Below, piece by piece: positions 35,695 through 48,243 of a DNA stretch of 64,000 nt. A program made the translations under genes and the position numbers. The stretch spans positions 186,001 through 250,000 of the forward strand of contig NW_002476570.1 in the NCBI RefSeq assembly GCF_000189635.1, read 5' to 3'. The notes under the pieces were generated by a model. It was not told where the DNA came from, did no database searches, and was given only the letters and a program-made list of their open reading frames with translations. The stretch is from Tetrahymena thermophila SB210. Lineage: Eukaryota; Ciliophora; Oligohymenophorea; Hymenostomatida; Tetrahymenidae. Each line of letters starts with the position of its first letter. The stretch's first letter is position 1.

Positions 35695-37967
35695 ACTCAT
35701 ATTTAAATCAAAATAATATACAAACGATGTAATAAAAATGTAGCCTTTATTATAAATATGAAATAATTAATTAATTTTATCATACCCCTTTTGCTTTTTC
35801 TTTTTAGTTTTTTATTTATTTTATATTTTTTTTAAATCTAATAGAGATATTAGCATAAAATATTTTATTAACATCTATTATAGTTACCTAATTATAGTGT
35901 CCAATATTTAAAATATTCTTATGTAAATTATTATATTAGAATATTAAAAACAAGTATATTATTCTATAATTACAAAGCATAAAATATTTGTTGATTGATA
36001 GTTAATAAATAATACAAAATTTTATCTAAATAAGAATAAAAATGAATGAATTTCTTAATAAACCCTATGAAAATTTATATTATAGAAATTTTTGCACTAA
36101 ATATAAGCTTTAAATTTAGGAGAAATAGTATGAAGAAAATATACCTATCTCTTAGCTAAAAATAAATTTAACATGGTTAACTTTAATCTTGTTTGAAGTA
36201 TTTTTTTCGAAAGATTATTTTTTCATCTTACATCATTTTAGTAATATAAATAAATAGAAATATAGGATTATCAAAATGTAATATCATAACTCACGGTTCT
36301 ATAAATAAAAAAAGCATAATATAAAATTAAGAGTATAAAAGAAATTTTAAATTGACCAAACAAAATTTTTTATATTTAAATTTATCTAAAATATTTTAAC
36401 AAATAATTAGATCAAACAAAATAATTTATTCTGATTTTATTAAGATTTTACTTAAAGAAAATTTTCATTCTAATTTTTTAATTTGACCTCTTTATATTAT
36501 TCACAATAATTTAAATAGTAACTTAAATATTTCAGCAATAGTAAATTAATACTATTAATTTAGAATTCTTAGAACATTTTTTAATTTAAATACTAAAGAT
36601 GAAGACCAATCATGATAATCTATCCTGAATTAAAGGATTTCTTTATTTTTTCTTAAAAAATAATAAATTTCCCCAATTTTAATTTTTTTTTATATTGACA
36701 ATTTTTAATATTATTGATAGATAATAGATTTCGTTTTTTGGTCTTTATTTTAATTATTTGTTTGTAACTATACATATAGGGCAATCAATACCACAAATTA
36801 GTGCAAATTGTATTTATTAACTATACAGTTTTTAGTCAAAGTTTCTATTTTTCTTTGTTTTCCTAAAATACACTTACAATCTCAAATCTTCATTAATAGA
36901 TTGTTTTTATTTATACATTTTCAAAGATAAATTTCTTTAATAAGAGTATACAAATATTTCTAAAAAATTTTAAAGAAAAAAAATGATTTACTTTATGCTT
37001 AAGTTTCAATTTCTTTAATGATATTATTTATTTTGACTTTTAATAAAAATAGAGAGTAAAATTTATCAATATTATAATAAAATTTTAAAAATAAGTAAAT
37101 AATTATTGTCTAATGAGCTGAAACATAAATATTGATTTATTATTTTCAAAAAAAAAATATACTTTCTCTTTGCAGAAAAAGTTTTAAAGTAAAAATTTTT
37201 GTTCTAGCTATTTAAGGATATTGTAAAATTTAAAAAGATACAAGTTTAAATTATATTAAATATTAAAATAATGTATATCAATATGGCTATTTTAGAGTTT
37301 TTGTTTGAAAATATTATGTTGCCTTTAAAAATAATTTTAATATAATTTATTTCATTTTTTGAATAAAAAAAATAATTAAAGAAATACGTAAATATCATTT
37401 AGAAAAAAAGAATAAAACTTATGAAATACAAATTATTTTTTTATATTAGAAAAAAATTTATATCTTAAATCATTTATTTCAAGTTTTAAAATAATTGTTA
37501 TATAATTCAAATAATAATTTGTTTTATTCATTTAATTAATTAATTTTCTATTTACACTAAATTAAATACAAACAATACATACTAGAAAACAAATAATTTA
37601 AGGTTAATGTTAACTTAATTGGTAATTAAATAAAAAAAGCCAGCTATTTATGATTATTTATTTGCTTTTTTAGTGGCCTTATTTTAAAAAGTTAAAATCA
37701 GAATTAGCCAAATAGTGTCAAATAATTTTTTAAGAATAAATATAAATTGGGAATAATCTTATTTCTTAAAAAAAAACTCGAAATACTCCTTTGAATTTAA
37801 TTACTAAAAAAGATTGAAAAACATATCTAATTTTTAAAGTAAAAGTAAAATTAGAATACTTATTAAAATAATTCTTTTCCATAATTTTAATCATATTAAA
37901 TATTTTTTCTATTATTTAGTTTTCATCATTAAAATATTAAAAATTTTTTTATTACAAAAATAGCATA
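35695..37967. other. Intergenic upstream of the large lectin gene
   Basis: About 2.3 kb of very AT-rich DNA unrelated to the blocks upstream of lectin genes 1 and 2. I see no gene I would support. The promoter of the large lectin gene should lie near its right end. Confidence 0.5.
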
Positions 37968-40900
37968 ATGAATATTCTCCCAATTTTAATTCTTATCTTT
38001 TGGACAAAATAAATAATTGCTTAATTTGCTTATAGTGATCAAATTTAAACTAGCGACTTAGAAGTTGTTCCATATAGTGCTATTTTAAACCAAAACTATG
38101 ATTAAACAGTTTCAAAAACTGTGACCTTTACTAATTAATTTCAAAATGTTCCAAAAATTATTGTTGGATATAAAATATTTGATTATGATCGTGATGGTAA
38201 TATTAAAAGCTTTGAACTTGTTGTTAGTAAAATAACAACAACAAATTTTTTAATTTCATTTACCAAATACTAAGATACTAAAGTATATAGATTTGTTGCT
38301 ACTTGGATTGCGATAGATAGTATTTATGCTTTTTACAAACAAGTAGTTCTCAATTTTTCTCCTTGGCCATCATCAAACAATTAAGTAACAGTAAGTAATC
38401 CTTTTTCTATGACACAAATAGATAACACAAAGGTGTAAAGAAAGGTTATTGCTTTTGTATAAGGTACATTTTTTAATAAAAGCCCATCAAATAGAAATAC
38501 TTTTTAAATGTATGCTACTGTTAATACTAATACAATTGATGTAAATGTTATTTCAAATGATCCAACATAAAGCCTTTCTTAAATCAAAGTTAATTATATT
38601 GAGTTTTACTCAAATATAACAACGCCATATTACGATGTAACTATTATAAACGATTAAGACTTTCAAAGCTATAATCCTAATAAATACTGTCCTTGGACAT
38701 ATGGAAAAACTAAAACTCTTGATTTTAATTATGCTTCAGACGTTAATGGAGTTGTTGCTGCTATTACAGAATATGACATCGACTTTACTTTAGGTCAATC
38801 TTCAAGACTTCAATTAAATTTAATTTCTTATACACCAATCTATAAACAACTTAATTACAATTATATAATAAATCTTGACTCAAGTACATGCTTTTATTCT
38901 ATGGGTGCATATATTGTTGCATTTAAAATGTATGATTGCTCTCAGAATCCAAGCACTCCAATAAATTTTTCTCCATAATATTAGTGTGTTTCTTAGTGTC
39001 CAGTAGGATACTCCTAATAGAAAAGAGATAACTCTTAAAATTTTTCATATTGTTAACCTAATCCATGTTCAATAGCTAACTGTCTTTTATGTGACACGAA
39101 TGGTTTATGCATATAATGTATCACTGGAAATTATATGTATAATAGTTAATGTAGTGCCTCTTAACCTGCTAATACATATTGTGATAATAATTTGATCTGC
39201 AAAAGTTGTTCAGCAAATTGCCAAGCATGCTTAAATGAAAATTCATGTACAACTTGCCAAAGTGGATTTTATTTATATCAAGGAAGTTGTACTTCTACTC
39301 AACCTAGCAATACATACTGTGATAATTTTGTTTGCCAAAAATGTTAATCTTCTTGCTCTTCTTGCACTAATGGATCTTCATGTACTGTTTGTAATACTGG
39401 ATTATATTTTTATCAAGGAGCATGCACTTCATAATAACCAGACAATACTTATTGTGATAATAATACTTTAATCTGCCAAAGTTGCTCAAGTAATTGCTCA
39501 AAATGCTCAAGTTAAAATTCATGTACAACTTGCCAAAGTGGATTTTATTTATATCAAGGAAGTTGTACTTCTACTCAACCTAGCAATACGTACTGTGATA
39601 ATTTTGTTTGCCAAAAATGTTAATCTTCTTGCTCTTCTTGCTCTAATGGATCTTCATGTACTGTTTGTAATACTGGATTATATTTTTATCAAGGAGCATG
39701 CACTTCATAATAACCAGACAATACTTATTGTGATAATAATACTTTAATCTGCCAAAGTTGTTCAAGTAATTGCTCAAAATGCTCAAGTTAAAATTCATGT
39801 ACAACTTGCTAAAATGGTTTTTATTTATATCAAGGTAGTTGTACTTCTACTCAACCTAGCAATACATACTGTGATAATTTTGTTTGCCAAAAATGTTAAT
39901 CTTCTTGCTCTTCTTGCACTAATGGATCTTCATGTACTGTTTGTAATACTGGATTATATTTTTATCAAGGAGTATGCACTTCATAATAACCAGACAATAC
40001 TTATTGTGATAATAATACTTTAATCTGCCAAAGTTGCTCAAGTAATTGCTCAAAATGCTCAAGTTAAAATTCATGTACAACTTGCCAAAGTGGATTTTAT
40101 TTATATCAAGGAAGTTGTACTTCTACTCAACCTAGCAATACGTATTGTGATAATTTTGTTTGCCAAAAATGTTAATCTTCTTGCTCTTCTTGCACTAATG
40201 GATCTTCATGTACTGTTTGTAATACTGGATTATATTTTTATCAAGGAGCATGCACTTCATAATAACCAGACAATACTTATTGTGATAATAATACTTTAAT
40301 CTGCCAAAGTTGCTCAAGTAATTGCTCAAAATGCTCAAGTTAAAATTCATGTACAACTTGCCAAAGTGGATTTTATTTATATCAAGGAAGTTGTACTTCT
40401 ACTCAACCTAGCAATACATACTGTGATAATTTTGTTTGCCAAAAATGTTAATCTTCTTGCTCTTCTTGCACTAATGGATCTTCATGTACTGTTTGTAATA
40501 CTGGATTATATTTTTATCAAGGAGCATGCACTTCATAATAACCAGACAATACTTATTGTGATAATAATACTTTAATCTGCCAAAGTTGCTCAAGTAATTG
40601 CTCAAAATGCTCAAGTTAAAATTCATGTACAACTTGCTAAAATGGTTTTTATTTATATCAAGGTAGTTGTACTTCTACTCAACCTAGCAATACATACTGT
40701 GATAATTTTGTTTGCCAAAAATGTTAATCTTCTTGCTCTTCTTGCACTAATGGATCTTCATGTACTGTTTGTAATACTGGATTATATTTTTATCAAGGAG
40801 CATGCACTTCATAATAACCAGACAATACTTATTGTGATAATAATACTTTAATCTGCCAAAGTTGCTCAAGTAATTGCTCAAAATGCTCAAGTTAAAATTC

Positions 40901-43900
40901 ATGTACAACTTGCCAAAGTGGATTTTATTTATATCAAGGAAGTTGTACTTCTACTCAACCTAGCAATACGTACTGTGATAATTTTGTTTGCCAAAAATGT
41001 TAATCTTCTTGCTCTTCTTGCTCTAATGGATCTTCATGTACTGTTTGTAATACTGGATTATATTTTTATCAAGGAGCATGCACTTCATAATAACCAGACA
41101 ATACTTATTGTGATAATAATACTTTAATCTGCCAAAGTTGCTCAAGTAATTGCTCAAAATGCTCAAGTTAAAATTCATGTACAACTTGCTAAAATGGTTT
41201 TTATTTATATCAAGGTAGTTGTACTTCTACTCAACCTAGCAATACATACTGTGATAATTTTGTTTGCCAAAAATGTTAATCTTCTTGCTCTTCTTGCACT
41301 AATGGATCTTCATGTACTGTTTGTAATACTGGATTATATTTTTATCAAGGAGCATGCACTTCATAATAACCAGACAATACTTATTGTGATAATAATACTT
41401 TAATCTGCCAAAGTTGCTCAAGTAATTGCTCAAAATGCTCAAGTTAAAATTCATGTACAACTTGCTAAAATGGTTTTTATTTATATCAAGGTAGTTGTAC
41501 TTCTACTCAACCTAGCAATACATACTGTGATAATTTTGTTTGCCAAAAATGTTAATCTTCTTGCTCTTCTTGCACTAATGGATCTTCATGTACTGTTTGT
41601 GATACTGGATTATATTTTTACCAAGGAGCATGCACTTCATAATAACCAGACAATACTTACTGTGATAATAATACTTTGATCTGCCAAAGTTGCTCAAGTA
41701 ATTGCTCAAAATGCTCAAGTTAAAATTCATGTACAACTTGCCAAAGTGGATTTTATTTATATCAAGGAAGTTGTACTTCTACTCAACCTAGCAATACGTA
41801 CTGTGATAATTTTGTTTGCCAAAAATGTTAATCTTCTTGCTCTTCTTGCACTAATGGATCTTCATGTACTGTTTGTAATACTGGATTATATTTTTATCAA
41901 GGAGCATGCACTTCATAATAACCAGACAATACTTATTGTGATAATAATACTTTAATCTGCCAAAGTTGCTCAAGTAATTGCTCAAAATGCTCAAGTTAAA
42001 ATTCATGTACAACTTGCCAAAGTGGATTTTATTTATATCAAGGAAGTTGTACTCAAACTTAACCAATCAAAACTTATTGTGATAACAATAAAAACTGCTT
42101 TGGTTGCTTGGATTCATGCTCATAATGCTCTAATGGATCTTCTTGTACATCTTGTAATAGCGGATTATTTTTTTATGAAGGAAGTTGTACTGCTGCTCAA
42201 CCATAAAATACATACTGTGGTTAAAATTAAGTTTGTACTAAGTGTACTGTAAACTGTAGTTCTTGTGATAGCACTCTAAAAGTTTGTAATTAATGTAATC
42301 CTAATGATTATAAGTATAATTAATAATGCTATTCATCATAACCTCCTTAAACATACTGTGATAACAATAAAAACTGCTTTAATTGTTAAATTTATTGTTA
42401 ATCTTGCTCTGATGGAAACTCCTGTATTACTTGTAAAAATGGGTTTTATTTTTACCAAGGAAAATGTACTCAGGCTTAGCCAAATAATACTTTTTGTGAT
42501 ATTAATTTGATCTGCCAAAGTTGTTAAGCTTCCTGTTCATCATGCACAAACGGATAGTCTTGCACATCTTGTATTAATGGATAATATTTTTATTAAGGGT
42601 AATGTACTTCTTCTTAACCAAATAAAACTTTTTGTGATAATAATTTGATATGCTAAAGCTGTTTAGATTAATGCTAATCTTGCTCTAACAAAACTTCATG
42701 TACAGCTTGCCAAAGTGGGTTTTATTTTTATCAAGGAAATTGTACATCTACCTAACCTAGTAATACCTATTGCGATAGTAATAAGATCTGCTAAATCTGT
42801 TTATCCTCTTGCTCATCATGCTCTAATGGAACTTCATGCACTTCTTGTATTAGTGGTTATTATTTTTATTAAGGTAATTGTGTTTCTACTCAGCCAAGTA
42901 AAACTTACTGTGACAGTAATTTGATCTGCTAAAATTGTATGCCTTCTTGTTCATCATGTTCTGATGGATCTTCATGCAAATCTTGCAATGCAGGTTTATA
43001 TTTTTATAAAGGAAACTGTTCACCATCTCAACCAGATCAAACTTTTTGTGATTCTAGTTTGATCTGCCAAAGCTGTATGTCTTAATGCAGCTCTTGTTCA
43101 AATTAGTCTACATGTAATACTTGTTAAAGTGGATTTTATTTTTATCAAGGAAATTGTACTCAAACTTAACCAATCAAAACTTATTGCGATAATAGTAAAA
43201 ACTGCTTTGGTTGTTTGGATTCATGCTCATAATGCTCTAATGGATCTTCTTGTACATCTTGTAATAGCGGATTGTTTTTTTATGAAGGAAATTGTACAGT
43301 TTCTCAACCATAAAATACATACTGTGGTTAAAATTAAGTTTGTACTAAGTGTACTGTAAACTGTAGTTCTTGTGATAGCACTCTAAAAGTTTGTAATTAA
43401 TGTAATCCTAATGATTACAAGTATAATTAATAATGCTATTCATCATAACCTCCTTAAACATACTGTGATAACAATAAAAACTGCTTTAATTGTTAAACTG
43501 ATTGTTATTCTTGCTCTGATGGAAACTCTTGCACTACTTGTAAAAGTGGATTTTATTTTTACCAAGGAAAATGTACTTAAACTTAGCCAAATAATACTTT
43601 TTGTGATATTAATTTGGTCTGCCAAAGTTGTGAAGCTTCCTGTTCATCATGCACAAACGGATAGTCTTGCACATCTTGTATTAATGGATAATATTTTTAT
43701 TAAGGGTAATGTACTTCTTCTTAACCAAATAAAACTTTTTGTGATAATAATTTGATATGCTAAAGCTGTTTAGATTAATGCTAATCTTGCTCTAACAAAA
43801 CTTCATGTACAGCTTGCCAAAGTGGGTTTTATTTTTACCAAGGAAATTGTACATCTTCATAACCTAATAATACATATTGTGATAGCAATAAGATTTGCCA

Positions 43901-46676
43901 AAACTGTTTATCCTCTTGCTCATCATGCTCTAATGGAACTTAATGCACAACTTGTATTAGTGGTTATTATTTTTATAAAGGTAATTGTGTTTCTACTCAG
44001 CCAAATAATACTTTTTGTGATGGTAATTTGATCTGCCAAAGTTGTTAAGCTTCCTGTTCATCATGCACAAATGGATAGTCTTGCACATCTTGTATTAATG
44101 GATAATATTTTTATTAAGGGTAATGTACTTCTTCTTAACCAAATAAAACTTTTTGTGATAGTAATTTGATCTGCTAAAGCTGTTTAGATTAATGCTCATC
44201 CTGCTCTAACAAAACTTCATGTACAGCTTGCAAAAGTGGGTTTTATTTTTATCAAGGAAATTGTACATCTATCTAACCTAGTAATACCTATTGTGATAGC
44301 AACAAGATATGCTAAAACTGCTTAGCTTCCTGTTCTAATTGCTCTGATGGGTCATCATGTACTTCTTGCGCACCTGGATTATATTATTATCAAGGAAACT
44401 GTAATTAGGATTAACCAAATAATGCATATTGCGATTCTTAAAAAATTTGTAAGTAATGTAATAATCCTAACTGTAAATTATGCGATAATACGTTAAATTA
44501 ATGTACATAATGTGATACAAACACATTTCTGTATAATTAATAATGTTACTCATCATAACCTCCAAAAACATTTTGTGATTCTAAGCTAATTTGCCAAAGT
44601 TGTTAATCATAATGCTTAACTTGCAGTGATGCTAGTACATGCATATCTTGCGTAAATGGTAGTTATTTCTATCAAGGAAGTTGCACAATATCTTAACCAA
44701 ACAATACTTATTGTGATTCAAATAAAATTTGCACAAAATGTAATAATTCTACTTGTAATGTTTGTGATTCTACTTTAAGCATTTGTATTTAATGCAGATA
44801 AAATAATTATCTCTATAATTAACAATGCTACTCAACATAACCCTCATAAACATATTGTGATACAAATTTAAAGTGCTAAAATTGCTTAACCTAATGTCAA
44901 ACCTGCTAGAATGCAACTGAATGTACATCTTGCCCTAATGGAAATTATTTATACAGAGGAAGCTGTCTTACATCATAACCTAATAATACTTACTGTGATG
45001 AAAATAAGGTATGCAATCAATGTAGTGATAGCTAATGCATGTATTGTAACTAATAAAATGAATGCATTTAGTGTCTTTAATCTTTATACCTCTATAATTA
45101 ATAATGTTATCCTAATTAACCTCCTCAAACTTATTGTGATAAAAATTTAAAATGTGAAAGTTGCCATTTTTCATGTGAAACATGTTCAGCACCTGAATTA
45201 TCGACTACATGCTTAACTTGTGCATCACCTTCAACAAGAGTCTTTGATTCCTACAAAAAGGAATGCATATGCAAATAAAATTATTTAGAAGAAGGGTCAA
45301 TCGACTGTATTGAAAAAATCGATGTATAGATGTAAGTATATTAATCTTAAGAAGTTATTTTTTATTCATCTGTGGCTGTTTCAAGCATACTTGTATTAGG
45401 AGTTAATCTTCCTAATTTTTAGTAAGTATTAATGAGCCAATAGTATATTTATCTCCTAACCCTTTACCCTTAATTTAATTAGAATTTATAATTCCATCAA
45501 CTTTTAGCTCTATTTAGGCATTTTAGTTTCTTTACTTTATTTGAAAATTTAAAAATTGCACCTGAAGCTTCTAATTCTATAAATTAGATCATAATATTCA
45601 CTGGTGTCTTATTTTTATCTCTTTTTATTGGGCTGATATTTAAAATAGCCAAGTGTTAGTTTAGGTACTCAAATTTTTTCAGGTGGAATTTAGTTTTTTT
45701 GTGCTCTAGAATGATTTCGTTGATCTCATTTGTACTCATTTTCAAGGTTCTTTTTAAAGATGGAATGTATGAGGATTCTCTAAGCATATCAGTGATTTTA
45801 ATATTTTTATTTTTATACTCAGTTAAGACAGCTTTACAAATCAGAGGAATAAATGAGTAGAAATAAAAATAGATAAAGTCTAAAACTAAAAATAATAGCT
45901 TTTTAGAAAGCTCAATGAACATAGGAAGTAAAAATTCTCCAACACCAAACTGGTACAATATGTAATTTGAAGTTTTTTAGTATTTTGATAATTCTTTGAC
46001 ATTATAATTTCAAAATGAGAAAAAAGATGCTATCACACCTTATTAAACTTTGTTTTGCTAGTTAGATAACTCAATAAATTTTTCTAAGTACTACTGGATT
46101 CTAATTGATTTTAGAAATATTTTTTTAGGCTTTTTAATTGGATGCTTTGGAGATAATTTATGGGTTTATTATTTCCTACCTGCTACTAGCTTTATAAATA
46201 TTGTAATATTAACAGTAAAAAAAGTTTATACTGACTCGAAATAAAGATACTTAATTATTTTTGTAGAAGCTCTAGTTATGATTATATAAATCTTATTTTT
46301 AATTTACATCTAACTTTAGAGTTAATTGTATGAAAAAGCAAAGATATTAATTACTATAATCTCCTGCTGTATTATCATAATAACATTGACAGTTATCACT
46401 TACTTTATAATTAAATTGATACAATTTACTAAAAATATTTTCACAAAAAAAAATTAAAACAAGCCTGAGGAGTAGTTAAAACAAATAAAAGAGCCATTAA
46501 AATAGGTCTAGATGCATAATTACTATAAAAAGAGTGGTAAATTAAAAATATAATATTTTTTATTTTTTAATTAAAAATTTTTTTAAATAATAGATTAAGT
46601 AATTAACCTTTTTGATCAGTCATCAATATTTTATCCAAAAAAGTTCTTAAGGATAAAATTAAAGAGTTATTACTGA
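37968..46676 (+). CDS. Giant H-type-lectin-like, cysteine-rich repeat protein with C-terminal multi-pass membrane domain (2,883 aa)
   Basis: ATG 37968, stop TGA 46674-46676. One phase-1 intron at 46537-46593 (57 bp) makes the spliced length exactly 2,884 codons. A signal peptide (MNILPILILIFW...) differs in sequence from those of genes 1 and 2. From about residue 19 (QFAYSDQIQTSDLE) the H-type-lectin-like region is almost the same as theirs. Roughly 45 cysteine-rich units follow, including ten nearly identical 92-residue double units. After the last cysteines (CLTCASPSTRVFDSY, CICKQNY) there are several hydrophobic helices from about residue 2,460 onward, then a short polar tail (QVQMHNYYKKS, split by the intron). 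The C-terminal domain, including the intron, is shared with the next gene. A cell-surface receptor or adhesin with a very long stalk is inferred. Confidence 0.88.
39262..42021 (+). repeat. Ten tandem 276-bp units (92 aa each) in the giant lectin gene
   Basis: Units start every 276 bp at 39262, 39538, 39814, 40090, 40366, 40642, 40918, 41194, 41470 and 41746; an eleventh begins at 42022 and diverges within about 30 bp. Each encodes two cysteine modules. Two variants occur: CQSGFYLYQGSC and CQNGFYLYQGSC (units 39814, 40642, 41194, 41470). A Ser variant (CSNGSSC) appears only in units 39538 and 40918, five units apart, which points to a 1,380-bp block duplication. Confidence 0.95.
42022..44235 (+). 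repeat. Two tandem 1,107-bp blocks (369 aa each) in the giant lectin gene
   Basis: The sequence from 42022 recurs at 43129 with the same succession of cysteine units; matching landmarks at 42304/43411 and 42336/43443 give the same offset of 1,107 bp. The offset is a multiple of three. Parts of the block recur again at about 44000-44290 and in lectin gene 2. Confidence 0.85.
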
Positions 46677-47729
46677 TTTTAAAATTACAAACTTAATTTA
46701 CATTAATTTTCCATAATTATATAACTATAAAATATTTATTAATTTAATTTATAAATAATTTCTACATAATATTTTATATTTTGTCCTTTCAGCAAAAAAA
46801 TAAATACTGTATATTTATATAAATTTATATCAATAATTTTATTTATATTGAGAAATGAATAAAATTTTTTTGAACTATTTTGATTATTCATAATAAATTT
46901 TTTAATTATCATTTTTTCTGGAATACATTAATTAAGTCATAAAATATTAAAGATATTATTTCTTTCTTTTAGAAGATTGAACATATTATTAGTTTAATGA
47001 ACCAAATTTATAAGTGGAAATAATTAATTTATCCCTTAAATATATATTTTTCATAAAATTAGTTTCTTTAAAGTACTAAATTTATATTAACCAAAAAATA
47101 TTTATAGTCTTCATTAATATTTTAAATTTGCAATAAGCTTCTATTTTTATTGTTAATATCTTCAGGTATTAAAAGAAAATATTAAATGTAGACTTCTCAA
47201 AATTTATAATATTATAATTAAATTTTTGTATAATATTTGTTATTAAAAAAATCTCTAATAATAACAAAGATTCATTTTTCAAAAATATATTTATTCAATC
47301 AAAAGTTAATTTTTTAAAGTAAGTTTTGTATTGTAATGTTTTACTAAGATATAAACTGGATTAATTTTTTTTTTGAATGATTATTATCGATAAAATAATT
47401 CAGAGCTATCAGAAATAATATTTTTTGTTTTTTTTTAATGATCAAATAATTTTAAAAAAATGAAATGACCTTTTATTATATCATCTAAATATAACAAAAA
47501 CTAGAATAATATGCAAAAATATATGCTACATAAATTTTGTTAATGCAATTTAAATTAATTAATTAGGTAAGTGAAAGATACTAATTAAATAAAAAAATGA
47601 TCTTTTATGTTTATCAATTACATTAATTAATAATGAAAGTATTCATGAGAGTATGTTTCATAAGAAATTGAAGTAACCAAAATTGAACAAATCAATATTT
47701 ATGAATATAGAAGTGAACTTGTAAAAGAG
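46677..47729. other. Intergenic, AT-rich
   Basis: Spacer after the giant lectin gene. Very AT-rich, nothing recognisable until the small candidate gene at its right end, whose 5' exon may lie within the last about 200 bp. Confidence 0.5.
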
Positions 47730-48085
47730 ATGAAATAAGGCATACAATTTATTAAATTACCATTCACTATTAATATTGCAAATTAAAAAGAATTTGAGCT
47801 AATTGTTAAATAATAATGTGTATTATACCTTTTTACTAGTTAAAAAGTCTTTAATGATGTTTTATTTGTTTTTATATATAGTAAAATAATAAAGACCTCA
47901 ATCATTCTAACAACGAACAAATAATTTAATTACTAATATATGAGCAAAATAAATAGAAAAGCTTGTAAGTAGTTTTAATTAAATAAAGAGTAAAACCTGC
48001 CTTTTTCATAAAAGTATTTAGTGTTTTTATAAAGACGACAACAAGGGCAGATTATTATATAGCTCAAATCAAAATAAAAAAATGA
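47730..48085 (+). CDS. Candidate small unrecognised protein, two exons (97 aa from the first in-frame Met)
   Basis: The frame has an in-frame ATG at 47730 and runs to a GT at 47820. A 62-bp intron (47820-47881, ending tatatag) restores a second frame to TGA 48083-48085. The second exon reads well as protein (NNKDLNHSNNEQ..., then KQRVKPAFFIKVFSVFIKTTT). The coding-like sequence extends upstream of the Met to about 47649 (EVTKIEQINIYEYRSELVKE), so the true start, or an upstream exon, is unresolved. No signal peptide or known motif was seen. It sits between the two membrane-anchored lectin genes on the same strand. It could be an independent gene or a relic. Confidence 0.4.
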
Positions 48086-48243
48086 AGTTCAAAGAAATGT
48101 ACTTTTTTATTACAATTTTAAAACTCCGTTTATATATTTTATTACCTATTTAAATTTTTGAAATTTCAGCTTATAAAAATATTTATATGATTAAAATATG
48201 GTTAAATATGTATTTTATAATTTAGATAGAAGGCGATATTTAA

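Noticed and set aside
36042-36434. A 130-codon ATG-to-TGA frame upstream of the giant lectin gene
   Set aside because: No glycine or alanine enrichment and only slightly raised G+C; composition fits random AT-rich sequence. Without a transcript I would not call it.
39262-42021. Possible CRISPR-like array because of regular repetition
   Set aside because: Units are 276 bp, contiguous without spacers, and encode in-frame cysteine modules in a eukaryotic gene.
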